Assembly (NCBI RefSeq): GCF_039540195.1
Contig: NZ_BAABEO010000017.1
Location: 62,001-126,000, forward strand
Source: Zafaria ginkgonis
GTDB lineage: Bacteria > Actinomycetota > Actinomycetes > Actinomycetales > Micrococcaceae
Length of the DNA stretch: 64,000 nt
Reading direction: 5' to 3'
Both the position numbers and the translations under genes were made by a program. The notes under the pieces were generated by a model that worked only from the letters and a program-made list of their open reading frames with translations, did no database searches and was not told the origin of the DNA. Shown here in pieces: positions 15,819 to 24,570 of this stretch; within the stretch, counting starts at the first letter, position 1, and every line of letters begins with the position of its first letter.

Positions 15819-17387
15819 CTACTCCCCGTCCTCCGAGGGACGCTGCTGGTGCTTGTAGTTCACCGACTCGGTCCAGATGCCGGCCTTGCGCTCGGCCTCG
15901 AGCTCGGCGCGGGCGGCGGACTTCGCGTCGCGGCGGTCCTGCTGCTGCTGGCGCTTCTGCTCGCGGGTGGGCCGGCTGATGTCCTCCATGCGCAGGTCGG
16001 TGCCGCGCGGACCGGCCAGCAGCTCCGCGCCGGCGGCCATGGTCGGCTCCCAGTCGAAGACCACGCCGTCGTCGTCGGTACCGATGACCACGGCGTCGCC
16101 GGGCTTGGCGCCGACCTTGAACAGGCGGTCCTCCACCCCGAGCTTGGCAAGGCGGTCGGCGAGGTAGCCGACGGCCTCGTCGTTGGTGAAGTCGGTCTGC
16201 TTGACCCAGCGCACGGGCTTCTCGCCCAGGACGCGGAAGAGCGGCTCGAGGTTGCGCTCCTCCCGGCGGATCTCGAAGCCGGCCTCGTTGACGGCGCGCG
16301 GGCGCAGCACCTGCACCGGCACGGCGGCCGGGGTTTCGGCGACGACGGTGCGGGCCTGCATGACCAGGTCGGCCATGGCGAAGCTCAGTTCCTTCAGGCC
16401 GGCGCGGCTCATCGCGGAGACCTCGAAGACGCGGTAGCCGCGCTTCTCCAGTTCCGGGCGCACGAACTCGGCCATGTCGGCGCCGTCGGGCATGTCCACC
16501 TTGTTCAGGGCGACCAGGCGCGGGCGCTCGTTCAGGGGGACCACCGTGCCGTCGGCGCCGGCGAAGCTGGCGTCGGTGGCGTAGGCGTCGAGTTCGGCCT
16601 CGATGGTCTCGAGGTCGGAGATCGGGTTGCGCTCGGATTCGAGGGCGCCGCAGTCCAGCACGTGCACCAGGGCGGCACAGCGCTCGACGTGGCGCAGGAA
16701 CTCCAACCCCAGGCCCTTGCCCTCGGACGCGCCGGGGATCAGGCCGGGGACGTCGGCGACGGTGAAGCGGACGTCGCCGGCCTGGACGACGCCCAGGTTC
16801 GGCACCAGCGTGGTGAACGGGTAGTCCGCGATCTTCGGGCGGGCCGCGGAGAGCGCCGCGATCAGGGAGGACTTGCCGGCGGACGGATAGCCCACCAGCG
16901 CGACGTCGGCGACGGTCTTCAGCTCCAGGACGATGTCCTGCTCGTCGCCGGGGATGCCCAGCAGCGCGAAGCCCGGGGCCTTGCGCTTCTGCGAGGACAG
17001 GGACGCGTTGCCGAGTCCACCCTGGCCGCCGGCGGCGGCGATGTATTCGGTGCCCTCGCCGACCAGGTCGGCCAGGATCCGGCCGTCGCGGGTCTTCACC
17101 ACGGTGCCCTCGGGCACGGGGAGGACCAGCGACTCGCCCTGGCGCCCGCCGCGCATGTCTCCCTTGCCGCCCTCGCCGTTCTCGCCGTGGCGGTGGGGCG
17201 TGTGGTGGTAGGACAGCAGCGTGGTGGTCTGGTGGTCCACGCGCAGGATGACGTCGCCTCCGTCTCCGCCGTTGCCGCCGTCGGGGCCACCCAGCGGCTT
17301 GAACTTCTCACGCTTGATGGAGACGCAGCCGTGGCCACCGGCACCGCCGGAAACATGTAGGACCACTCGGTCGACGAACGCTGCCAC
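15819..17387 (-). CDS. obgE: Obg-family GTPase
   Basis: Obg is an essential GTPase for 50S assembly and stress control. It has 522 residues from GTG 17387, with AAGAGGAG 9 nt upstream; a longer frame would add an unconserved leader. Domains are a Gly-rich Obg fold (FVDRVVLHVSGGAGGHGCVS), a G domain with GYPSAGKSSL, DVPGLI and NKVD, and a C-terminal OCT domain from about residue 345. A charged, Gln/Arg-rich tail follows. It lies downstream of rplU-rpmA but behind a hairpin, so it probably also has its own promoter. Confidence 0.96.
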   Translation of the reverse strand: MAAFVDRVVLHVSGGAGGHGCVSIKREKFKPLGGPDGGNGGDGGDVILRVDHQTTTLLSYHHTPHRHGENGEGGKGDMRGGRQGESLVLPVPEGTVVKTRDGRILADLVGEGTEYIAAAGGQGGLGNASLSSQKRKAPGFALLGIPGDEQDIVLELKTVADVALVGYPSAGKSSLIAALSAARPKIADYPFTTLVPNLGVVQAGDVRFTVADVPGLIPGASEGKGLGLEFLRHVERCAALVHVLDCGALESERNPISDLETIEAELDAYATDASFAGADGTVVPLNERPRLVALNKVDMPDGADMAEFVRPELEKRGYRVFEVSAMSRAGLKELSFAMADLVMQARTVVAETPAAVPVQVLRPRAVNEAGFEIRREERNLEPLFRVLGEKPVRWVKQTDFTNDEAVGYLADRLAKLGVEDRLFKVGAKPGDAVVIGTDDDGVVFDWEPTMAAGAELLAGPRGTDLRMEDISRPTREQKRQQQQDRRDAKSAARAELEAERKAGIWTESVNYKHQQRPSEDGE

Positions 17388-17446
17388 TGCTGGGGACTCC
17401 TCTTGCAAAGGGATGGGGCGCCATCGGTGGCGGCCCGGGATAAACA

Positions 17447-17480
17447 ACTGGAGGGCGGGCCTTCCGGCCCACCCTCCAGT
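17447..17480 (-). terminator. Terminator after rpmA
   Basis: Arms ACTGGAGGG / CCCTCCAGT plus an inner 5-bp stem (one C/A mismatch) are followed on the minus strand by TTGTTTATCC. It separates rplU-rpmA from obgE. Confidence 0.75.
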
Positions 17481-17506
17481 CTAATGAATTGCGGTCGCGC
17501 CGATAA

Positions 17507-17761
17507 TTAGTCGGCGGTCACGATGTTCACGACGCGGCGTCCGCGACGGGTGCCGAACTCGACGGCTCCGGCGGTCAGCGCGAACAGGGTGTCGTCGCCG
17601 CCGCGGCCGACGTTGGCGCCCGGGTGGAAGTGGGTGCCGCGCTGGCGAACGATGATCTCGCCGGCGGAAACGACCTGGCCACCGAAGCGCTTCACGCCCA
17701 GGTACTGAGCGTTGGAATCGCGGCCGTTGCGGGTGGAGCTGGCGCCCTTCTTATGTGCCAT
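17507..17761 (-). CDS. rpmA: 50S ribosomal protein L27
   Basis: bL27 lies near the peptidyl-transferase centre. It has 84 residues starting MAHKKGASSTRNGRDSNAQ, the standard N-terminus without the cleavable Firmicutes extension. It lies 50 bp after rplU and before a hairpin terminator. Confidence 0.98.
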   Translation of the reverse strand: MAHKKGASSTRNGRDSNAQYLGVKRFGGQVVSAGEIIVRQRGTHFHPGANVGRGGDDTLFALTAGAVEFGTRRGRRVVNIVTAD

Positions 17762-17811
17762 TGAATATGCCTACCTTAGAAGTTAGAGGGAATCAGAGGT
17801 CTCGACCGCGC

Positions 17812-18120
17812 TTAGGCGATGGAGGTGACCTTGACCTTGGTCAGAGCGGAACGGAAGCCCTGGCGCTTCTTGTAGCCGGTCTTGTTCTTGTACTTCTGGA
17901 TGACGATCTTCGGGCCGCGGAGGTTCTCGACCACCTCTGCCGTCACCGTTACCTTGGCCAGATCGGCAGCTGCGGAGGTCACCTTGTCGCCATCAACCAG
18001 GAGCAGAGCGGCAAGCTCAATGGTGCCACCTGCTGCCACCGGGACACGGTCAAGGGTAACCAGGTCTCCAACAGAAACCTTCTCCTGGCGGCCGCCAGCG
18101 CGGACAATCGCGTACACCAC
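17812..18120 (-). CDS. rplU: 50S ribosomal protein L21
   Basis: bL21 binds 23S rRNA in early 50S assembly. GTG 18120 gives MVYAIVRAGGRQEKV and 102 residues, the family length. GTG 18132 would add four residues but sits almost on the GAGAGAAG ribosome site. KNKTGYKKRQGFR is the conserved C-terminal RNA-binding loop. It is first in rplU-rpmA, with a leader of more than 100 nt. Confidence 0.96.
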   Translation of the reverse strand: MVYAIVRAGGRQEKVSVGDLVTLDRVPVAAGGTIELAALLLVDGDKVTSAAADLAKVTVTAEVVENLRGPKIVIQKYKNKTGYKKRQGFRSALTKVKVTSIA

Positions 18121-18249
18121 TTGGGAACTCACTTCTCTCGACGTCTAATACTTTTGCTGCGCATCACTACCCGGAAGAACTCCCAGGATTGCGCTGTGCT
18201 GTCACGCCGAGCGGAAGATTCCGATAGCTGGCGTTCGCACCGAAGGTCT

Positions 18250-18279
18250 AGACTACGCTAGCCCGACCCGCCGGAGCAA
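18250..18279 (-). promoter_or_regulatory. Probable rplU promoter
   Basis: On the minus strand, -35 TTGCTC (18274-18279), an 18-bp spacer and -10 TAGTCT (18250-18255) precede rplU. The predicted start leaves about 110-120 nt of leader before the GTG, with room for structured RNA. Confidence 0.55.
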
Positions 18280-18327
18280 ATACTGCCTGCCCCGGCGAGT
18301 CGTCAAGACCCTTTTTCTCCAACGATC

Positions 18328-21300
18328 CTACAGCTCCGAGGCCGGCACGCCGACACCGAGGATCATCGGCTCGGCCGCCGGGGCGGCCGGAGCCGCGGCC
18401 GGGGCGGTTGCCGGGAGCTTGGCCACGTGCGTGGATCCCTGCCCGGCGCCCGCCACGGCCTCGCTGCGCTGGATGGGCTCGTTGGCCGAACCCTGGGCGC
18501 TGCGCGCCGCACGGGGGCGGCGGGCACGGCGCGCGCGGGTGCCCTCGCCGGCCTGCAACTGATCGGCCGGCGCCGGTTCGGCCGCCCGCTCCGCGGCGGG
18601 CCGGGCGGGCGCCACGGGCTCCGCGGACGCCACCGGCGTGGCGGCCGGAACCTCCGCCGGAGCTTCTGCCTGCTCAGGCGCAGAGACCTGCGCTTGCCCT
18701 GCGGCGGCCGGAGCCATCGCCGGGGCGGAGGCGCGTCCACGGCGGCGGCGGCGCGAGCGCCCCTCGCCGGACGGCGCCTCGCCGGTGAGGGTCCCGCCAA
18801 TCAGGGCCTCCCCGGAGGCTGCGCCCTGCGGCACCTCCTCCTCGATCGCTTCCGGCGCCTGCGCGGCCGCCGGGACGGACTGGGCTGGCGGCACGGACTG
18901 GACCGCGGGCACGGAGGGGACCTCGGCAAACGCTGCGGTGAGGCTCTCCAGCGTCAGGTCCGGCGTCTGCACCGGCGCTGACGCGCGGCGGCGGCGGCGC
19001 GAACGCGGCAACGGCACCTCTTCGCCGGCGATGGTGAGCACCTGCTCGGCGCCACCCGCGGCGCCCTCGCCCACAACACCGTCGTCGGCGCGCTCCTCCG
19101 GGGCGTGGCCGCTGGCGGCCGCCCCCTGGACGATCGCCGCCAGGGCGGCGTCAGCGGCCGCGTGGACGCTCTCCCCGCGCTCAAGCTCGAGCTCATGCTC
19201 GTGGGCGGCGTGCGCGGCGGCCGCGATCGTGGCGAACGCGGCGCGGGCGGCGCTGGCCTTGGCCGCCTCCGGGGCCTCGGGCAGGTGCGCCACCACGGCC
19301 TCCTGCTCCTTCTCCGGGCCGCGGCTGCGCTTGCGGCGCTCGCTGCGGGAGGCGGTGGTGCGGTCCGTCCGATCGATCCGCGGGGCAGCCTGCGGCTCGC
19401 CGTGGGAGGTGAAGGAGCGGCGGTGCTCGACGGGCTCGTCGTGCGTGATGACGCCGCGGCCGTTGCAGGCCTCGCAGTTCTCGCTGAAGACCTCCAGCAG
19501 GCCGGTGCCCATGCGCTTGCGCGTCATCTGGACCAGGCCCAGCGAGGTGACCTCGGCGACCTGGTGCTTGGTCCGGTCGCGGCCCAGGCACTCGACCAGC
19601 CGGCGGAGGACCAGGTCGCGGTTGGACTCGAGCACCATGTCAATGAAGTCGATGACGATGATGCCGCCGATGTCGCGCAGGCGCAGCTGGCGGACGATCT
19701 CCTCGGCGGCCTCGAGGTTGTTCTTGGTGACGGTTTCCTCGAGGTTGCCGCCGCTGCCGGTGAACTTTCCGGTGTTGACGTCCACGACGGTCATCGCCTC
19801 GGTGCGGTCGATCACCAGCGAGCCGCCCGAGGGCAGGAACACCTTGCGTTCCAGGGCCTTGTGGATCTGCTCGTCGATGCGGTTGGCCGCGAAGATGTCC
19901 TCCTCGCCCTCCCACTTTTCGAGGCGGGAGACCAGGTCCGGGGCCACGTAGGTGACGTAGGCCTCGATGGTGTCCCAGGCCTCGTCGCCGGAGACGATCA
20001 GCTTGGAGAAGTCCTCGTTGAAGACGTCGCGGACGACCTTGATGGTCAGGTCCGGTTCGCCGTAGAGCAGCTCCGGCGGCAGCGTCTTGGTAGAGGTCGA
20101 CTTGCGGTCGATCTCCTCCCACTGGGCACGCAGGCGGTTGATGTCGTTCATCAGTTCCTCTTCGGAGGCACCCTCGGCCGCGGTGCGCACGATCACGCCC
20201 GCGTTCTCCGGGAGGTGGTCCTTGAGGATCTTCTTGAGGCGGTTGCGCTCGACGTCGGGCAGCTTGCGGCTGATGCCGGTCATGGAGCCGCCCGGCACGT
20301 AGACCAGGTAGCGGCCCGGCAGGGAGATCTGGCTGGTCAGGCGGGCGCCCTTGTGCCCGATGGGGTCCTTGGTGACCTGCACCAGGACCGAGTCCCCGGA
20401 CTTCAGCGCATGCTCGATGCGGCGCGGCTGACCGTCCAGGCCCGCGACGTCCCAGTTGACCTCGCCGGCGTACAGGACGGCGTTGCGGCCGCGGCCGATG
20501 TCGACGAACGCGGCCTCCATCGACGGCAGCACGTTCTGGACCTTGCCGACGTAGACGTTGCCGATCAGCGAGTCCTGCTGCGTCTTCGAAACGAAGTGCT
20601 CGCCCAGGATGCCGTCCTCGAGGACGGCGATCTGGATGCGATCCTCACGCTGGCGCACGATCATCTGCCGGTCCACCGACTCGCGGCGGGCCAGGAACTC
20701 CGCCTCGGTGATGACCTGGCGGCGGCGTCCGGACTCGCGGGACTCGCGACGGCGCTGCCGCTTGGCCTCGAGGCGGGTGGAGCCCTTCACGGAGGCGACC
20801 TTGTTGGACGGGACGGCCTCGGTGCCGTTGCTGGGCCGGGGGGCGCGCACGCGGGTGATCGTGTTGGGCGGATCGTCATCGTGGCCACCGGTCAGTTCCA
20901 GGTCCGCATCGCCGCGGCGACGGCGGCGGCGTCGGCGGGAAACGACGCCGTCCTCACCCACCAGGGGCGCCTCGGCGGCTTCGTCCGCACCCTCGGTTTC
21001 GGCTTCGGCACCCTCAACGCGGGCGCGGCCGCGGGCGCGGCGCGCACGGCGGGAACGGGAGCGGCCTTCGTCCTCCTCGCCGGCCTCCTCCTGCTCCTCT
21101 TCAGGCTCCGCGGCACGGGCCGGGATGGCGGTGAGGTCGGGGGCGTGGAAAAGCACGGACAGCGGATCCACCGGCAGCGCGAACGGGTTGGCGGCGGGGC
21201 TGGCGGCGGCCGTCTCCTCTGCGGCAGCTGCGGGTGCGACGGCGGCCTCGGCCGGAGCAGCCTCAACGGCTTCGCCAACCGGCGTCGCTTCGGTGGCCTC

Positions 21301-22197
21301 AACCGCGCCGACTTCAACCTGGGCTGCCTCAAGCGGGGCGGCTTCGGTGGGGGCGACTTCGACCGCGCCTTCGGCCACGGAGCCGGTGGCGGATTCGGCG
21401 GCGGCCGCAGCCTCCGCCGCCTCGGCGGCCTTCTGCGCCGCGGTCTTGCGGGTGCGGGTCGCCGGCGTGCGGGTGGTGGCCGTGGTGGCGCGGGATGCTG
21501 CCGTGCGGGTGGCGGCGCGGCGGCGGGTGGTCTTGGCCGGAGCCTCAACGGCCTCCCCGGATTCGGCTTCCCCGGATTCGGCCGCGGCGGGCTCGGCGGC
21601 GGCCTCGGTCGCAACCTCGTCGGCGGGACCGGCTGCGGCAACCGCTGCCGCCTCGGCAGCCTCGGCGGCCTTCTGCGCGGCAGTCTTGCGGGTGCGGGTC
21701 GCCGGCTTGGCGGTCCCGGCCGTGGTGGCGCGGGTGGTGGCCCGGCGGCGCGTGGCCTTAGCCGGAACCTCAGCGGCCTCCCCGGATTCAGCCGCGGCCG
21801 ACTCGGTGGCAGCGGCTTCAGCGGCGGCGGCCACCTCGGCGGCCGCGACGGGGCCCTCCCCCGCAACCTCGGGCGCGACCTCTTCGGCGGACCCGGCGGC
21901 GGACTCGGCCGCAGCCGCGGCGGCCTCGGCGGCCTTCTGCGCGGCAGTCTTGCGGGTGCGCGTCGCCGGCTTGGCGGTCCCGGCCGTGGTGGCGCGGGTG
22001 GTGGCCCGGCGGCGCGGAGCCTTGGCGGGAGCCTCCTCGGCGGCCGAGGCCTCTCCGTTCACCGCTTCGGCATTCGCGTCGGTGCTTGCCGCGTCCTGCG
22101 GGGCAGCGCCGGCTTCCGCGTGCGAGGCGTTCGTGGCGTCCGCGTCCGTGGCGGCCTGTCCTTCGGTAAAGCCCTGTTCTTCGTTAATGGGGTCCAT
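18328..22197 (-). CDS. rne: Ribonuclease E/G family endoribonuclease with long disordered arms
   Basis: This is the main mRNA-decay and rRNA-processing endonuclease. It has 1289 residues. Residues 1-490 are Ala/Glu/Arg-rich and hold three copies of an Arg/Thr/Lys-rich unit (about 55-92, 143-181, 218-261). The S1 domain begins near 542 (SLIGNVYVGKVQNVLPSMEA). Catalytic Mg ligands are D806 (VVDVNTG) and D850 (VIDFIDM). The zinc link is C908/C911 (CEACNGRG). A 370-residue Ala/Arg-rich tail follows. Actinobacterial RNase E proteins carry such arms on both sides of the core. ATG 22197 has GGAG about 11 nt upstream. Confidence 0.96.
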   Translation of the reverse strand: MDPINEEQGFTEGQAATDADATNASHAEAGAAPQDAASTDANAEAVNGEASAAEEAPAKAPRRRATTRATTAGTAKPATRTRKTAAQKAAEAAAAAAESAAGSAEEVAPEVAGEGPVAAAEVAAAAEAAATESAAAESGEAAEVPAKATRRRATTRATTAGTAKPATRTRKTAAQKAAEAAEAAAVAAAGPADEVATEAAAEPAAAESGEAESGEAVEAPAKTTRRRAATRTAASRATTATTRTPATRTRKTAAQKAAEAAEAAAAAESATGSVAEGAVEVAPTEAAPLEAAQVEVGAVEATEATPVGEAVEAAPAEAAVAPAAAAEETAAASPAANPFALPVDPLSVLFHAPDLTAIPARAAEPEEEQEEAGEEDEGRSRSRRARRARGRARVEGAEAETEGADEAAEAPLVGEDGVVSRRRRRRRRGDADLELTGGHDDDPPNTITRVRAPRPSNGTEAVPSNKVASVKGSTRLEAKRQRRRESRESGRRRQVITEAEFLARRESVDRQMIVRQREDRIQIAVLEDGILGEHFVSKTQQDSLIGNVYVGKVQNVLPSMEAAFVDIGRGRNAVLYAGEVNWDVAGLDGQPRRIEHALKSGDSVLVQVTKDPIGHKGARLTSQISLPGRYLVYVPGGSMTGISRKLPDVERNRLKKILKDHLPENAGVIVRTAAEGASEEELMNDINRLRAQWEEIDRKSTSTKTLPPELLYGEPDLTIKVVRDVFNEDFSKLIVSGDEAWDTIEAYVTYVAPDLVSRLEKWEGEEDIFAANRIDEQIHKALERKVFLPSGGSLVIDRTEAMTVVDVNTGKFTGSGGNLEETVTKNNLEAAEEIVRQLRLRDIGGIIVIDFIDMVLESNRDLVLRRLVECLGRDRTKHQVAEVTSLGLVQMTRKRMGTGLLEVFSENCEACNGRGVITHDEPVEHRRSFTSHGEPQAAPRIDRTDRTTASRSERRKRSRGPEKEQEAVVAHLPEAPEAAKASAARAAFATIAAAAHAAHEHELELERGESVHAAADAALAAIVQGAAASGHAPEERADDGVVGEGAAGGAEQVLTIAGEEVPLPRSRRRRRASAPVQTPDLTLESLTAAFAEVPSVPAVQSVPPAQSVPAAAQAPEAIEEEVPQGAASGEALIGGTLTGEAPSGEGRSRRRRRGRASAPAMAPAAAGQAQVSAPEQAEAPAEVPAATPVASAEPVAPARPAAERAAEPAPADQLQAGEGTRARRARRPRAARSAQGSANEPIQRSEAVAGAGQGSTHVAKLPATAPAAAPAAPAAEPMILGVGVPASEL
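21415..22035 (-). repeat. Three dispersed copies of a ~115-bp coding repeat in rne
   Basis: Units at about 21922-22035, 21655-21771 and 21415-21546 each encode a basic block (RRRATTRATTAGTAKP, then ATRTRKTAAQKAAEA) separated by acidic/Ala-rich spacers. The third copy is diverged in its middle. Confidence 0.85.
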
Positions 22198-22704
22198 GGA
22201 TAGCCATACTCCTACCCGGAAGGACCCTCCACAGCGGCCCCTGCCGGTGCGTCAGTCGGGAAACGGGGCCTTGCGGCCTCCCGTTCCCCGGAAGTCGTTG
22301 TGCTATTCCCTGGGGGTGCACCGTCGTCGTGCGGTGCGGAACTCCCGAGGGAACCAGCGGTACGCTTCCCGGCATGCCGCTTTCTGTTGCGGCGGCCGAC
22401 GGCGGTTTTCGGAGGGGCCGTTCTCGTCTGTCCCCGTCCAATTCATCGCCGACGGGCCCGGAAGCCTGTCACTGGACCGGAAGTGGACTGTGGTTCCACT
22501 GGCGGCCATGACCATTCTCTCACACGACGGCAATCCGGCACCGGGCGAGGCCCGCGTGTCCCGCGCCGACACCAAAGCTTGGCCAGGCCCCCGACCTCGG
22601 CGCCTAGCGTCGTCGGCGCCTCCCCGACCTCGCTACGCTCGGCCGGGGCCCCTCGGCGCCTAGACTGGACGGCGAGATCCGCCCCCGATCCGAGGAGGTC
22701 CCCC
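22198..22704. other. Divergent intergenic region between rne and the VKOR gene
   Basis: About 500 bp with no convincing gene. Near its right end, CGGCGCCTAG occurs twice (about 22600-22665) around a GC-rich palindromic stretch, a common style of extragenic repeat in high-GC genomes. Promoters for both flanking genes should lie here; I could not define them. Confidence 0.5.
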
Positions 22705-23322
22705 GTGACCGTGACAGACCGCTCCCCCGACGCCCCCGGGCAGGCCACGGAGCAAAGGGACCGGTCCTTCGCCTGGCTGGCCGTGGTGACGGGCGTGGTG
22801 TCCTGGCTCGCCTCGGCCACCCTGGTCCTCGAACGCCTGGCCCTCTACAAGGACCCCGGGCACATCACCAGTTGCGACATCAACCCGTGGGTCTCCTGCG
22901 GAACCGTCATGAAGTCCTGGCAGGCCGCGCTGTTCGGCTTCCCGAATCCGCTGATCGGGATCGTCGGTTTCGGGATCGTCATCACCGTCGGCATGGCGCT
23001 GCTGGCCGGCGCGCGCTTCGCCCGCTGGTACTGGATCGGTTTCCAGACGGGCATCACGCTGGCCTTCGTCTTTTGCGTGTGGCTCTGGTCCCAGGCGCTG
23101 TACGTGATCGGCGCGCTGTGCATCTACTGCATGGTCGTGTGGGCGATGGTCATCCCGCTGTTCGTGTACACGACTGCGCGGAACCTGCGCGCCGGGGTGA
23201 TTCCGGCCGGCCCGCGCGTGCGCGCCGTCGCCGCCGAATGGGCTTGGGTGGCGACCGCCCTGTTGCTGGTGCTGACCGCCGGCACCGTGTTCCTGCGGTT
23301 CATGAACGCGTTCCTGGGTTAG
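22705..23322 (+). CDS. Vitamin K epoxide reductase (VKOR) family membrane protein
   Basis: Bacterial VKOR proteins reoxidise a DsbA-like partner and pass electrons to quinone, supporting disulfide formation outside the cell. It has 205 residues from GTG 22705, with GAGGAGG 6 nt upstream. It has about five membrane helices, a loop cysteine pair in SCDINPWVSCGTVM and the quinone-side CIYC. No DsbA fusion is present and no partner is adjacent. It ends before a strong hairpin. Confidence 0.9.
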   Translation: MTVTDRSPDAPGQATEQRDRSFAWLAVVTGVVSWLASATLVLERLALYKDPGHITSCDINPWVSCGTVMKSWQAALFGFPNPLIGIVGFGIVITVGMALLAGARFARWYWIGFQTGITLAFVFCVWLWSQALYVIGALCIYCMVVWAMVIPLFVYTTARNLRAGVIPAGPRVRAVAAEWAWVATALLLVLTAGTVFLRFMNAFLG

Positions 23323-23422
23323 GCGCTGCGCAAACCTTCCCGGTTCCGGCGGGCACCGGCGGCGTGTCGCGCCGACACGCCGCGCAACGCATCCCCGATC
23401 GCGGCGGAAATGGGAAAAAACG

Positions 23423-23461
23423 ACGGCGGGGCGGCACCTTGTGAAGGTGCCGCCCCGCCGT
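23423..23461. terminator. Bidirectional terminator between VKOR and ndk
   Basis: Perfect 18-bp arms (23423-23440, 23444-23461) have a GTG loop. On the minus strand the stem is followed by GTCGTTTTTT, a classic intrinsic terminator for ndk; on the plus strand TGTTG follows. Confidence 0.92.
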
Positions 23462-23478
23462 TGTTGTCCGGCGAGCGC

Positions 23479-23895
23479 CTAGGCGAACCAGATGCCGATC
23501 TCGCGTTCGGCGGACTCGGGCGAGTCGGAGCCGTGGACCAGGTTCTGCTGGACCTTCACGCCCCAGTCGCGGCCGAAGTCGCCGCGGATGGTGCCGGGGG
23601 CGGCCGTGGTGGGGTCCGTGGTGCCGGCCACGGAGCGGAAGCCCTCGATGACGCGGTGGCCTTCGAAGACGGCCGCGACCAGCGGCCCGGAGAGCATGAA
23701 CTCGACCAGCGGCTCGTAGAACGGCTTGCCGACGTGTTCCTCGTAGTGCTTCTCCAGCAGCTCGCGGCTGGCCGCCACCTGCTTCAGCTCGGCCAGGCGG
23801 TAGCCCTTGGCCTCGATGCGGGACAGGATGGTGCCGGTGAGCCCGCGCTGCACGCCGTCCGGCTTGACCAGGACAAGGGTCCGTTCGATGGACAC
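23479..23895 (-). CDS. ndk: Nucleoside diphosphate kinase
   Basis: Ndk balances NTP and dNTP pools by phosphate transfer through a histidine. It has 138 residues. The N-terminus is TLVLVKPDGVQRGL, and the catalytic histidine is H121 in NLVHGSDS. It lies downstream of the folC operon on the same strand, separated by about 160 bp with a hairpin. Confidence 0.98.
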   Translation of the reverse strand: MSIERTLVLVKPDGVQRGLTGTILSRIEAKGYRLAELKQVAASRELLEKHYEEHVGKPFYEPLVEFMLSGPLVAAVFEGHRVIEGFRSVAGTTDPTTAAPGTIRGDFGRDWGVKVQQNLVHGSDSPESAEREIGIWFA

Positions 23896-24057
23896 GTGGG
23901 TGCCTCCTTCGTGGGGGTCGATTTCTGGATCCGAGTCTAGCCGCCGAGGGCCCCGCCGCGAGCGAAGCGAGCCAAGTGAGCGGCCAGGGGTCCCCGCGCG
24001 CGAAGCGTGTGGGGCAGGCCGCGAACGGGGAGGCGGGTAGACGCTAGTCCGAACGGC

Positions 24058-24094
24058 GAACGCCCCGCCGCCCGGGAAGGGCGGCGGGGCGTTC
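24058..24094 (-). terminator. Terminator after the ileS-folC-DUF4233 operon
   Basis: Perfect 16-bp arms (24058-24073, 24079-24094) with a 5-nt loop sit 30 bp after the DUF4233 stop. Bases 23940-24057 beyond it hold short GCGAAGCG-type palindromic repeats. Confidence 0.8.
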
Positions 24095-24124
24095 GTTACG
24101 GAACGTGGCCGGTGGAGGGCCGCG

Positions 24125-24562
24125 TCAGGCGCCCGGTTCCGGGTGGGCGGCTTCCCATTCGGCCTGGAGCCGGTCGCGTTCGGCGTTCTCCCGGTCCATC
24201 GACCCGCCCTTGGCCACCGCGTACCACCAGGTGACGGTGAACAGGATCGCGATGATGAACATGGTCGGTTCGATGAAGCCGATCAGGAACAGCACCCCCT
24301 GGATGCCCCAGCCGATCCAGTAGCCCAGCGGCTTGGTCAGCAGGGCGCAGGCCAGGATGCACACCACGGCCAGCCCGATCCCGACCCCCAGCGTCACCGG
24401 CCCGGGGATGTCCTTGCGCAGCCCGAAGACGGTCAGCGCCGCGAAGAACACCAGGAACGCCTCCAGGGTGAGCACCGTCGAGGCGAACATGGTGCGGATC
24501 GAGCGCCGCTTCTTCTTCATGCCCGGGCGCCATTCGCGCTGGGCCTTGGTCAGTCGTGCCAT
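24125..24562 (-). CDS. DUF4233 family membrane protein
   Basis: This 145-residue protein has a basic N-terminus (KKKRRSIRTMFAS) and four hydrophobic helices, ending in an acidic helix. DUF4233 proteins are encoded after folC throughout actinobacteria; their function is unknown. ATG 24562 lies 8 bp after folC, so it is co-transcribed with folC and ileS. Confidence 0.9.
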   Translation of the reverse strand: MARLTKAQREWRPGMKKKRRSIRTMFASTVLTLEAFLVFFAALTVFGLRKDIPGPVTLGVGIGLAVVCILACALLTKPLGYWIGWGIQGVLFLIGFIEPTMFIIAILFTVTWWYAVAKGGSMDRENAERDRLQAEWEAAHPEPGA

Positions 24563-24570
24563 CGGTGTCC

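Noticed and set aside
19105..22203. 1032-codon plus-strand frame opposite rne
   Set aside because: It is antisense to a clear RNase E with catalytic and zinc motifs and has no domain of its own.
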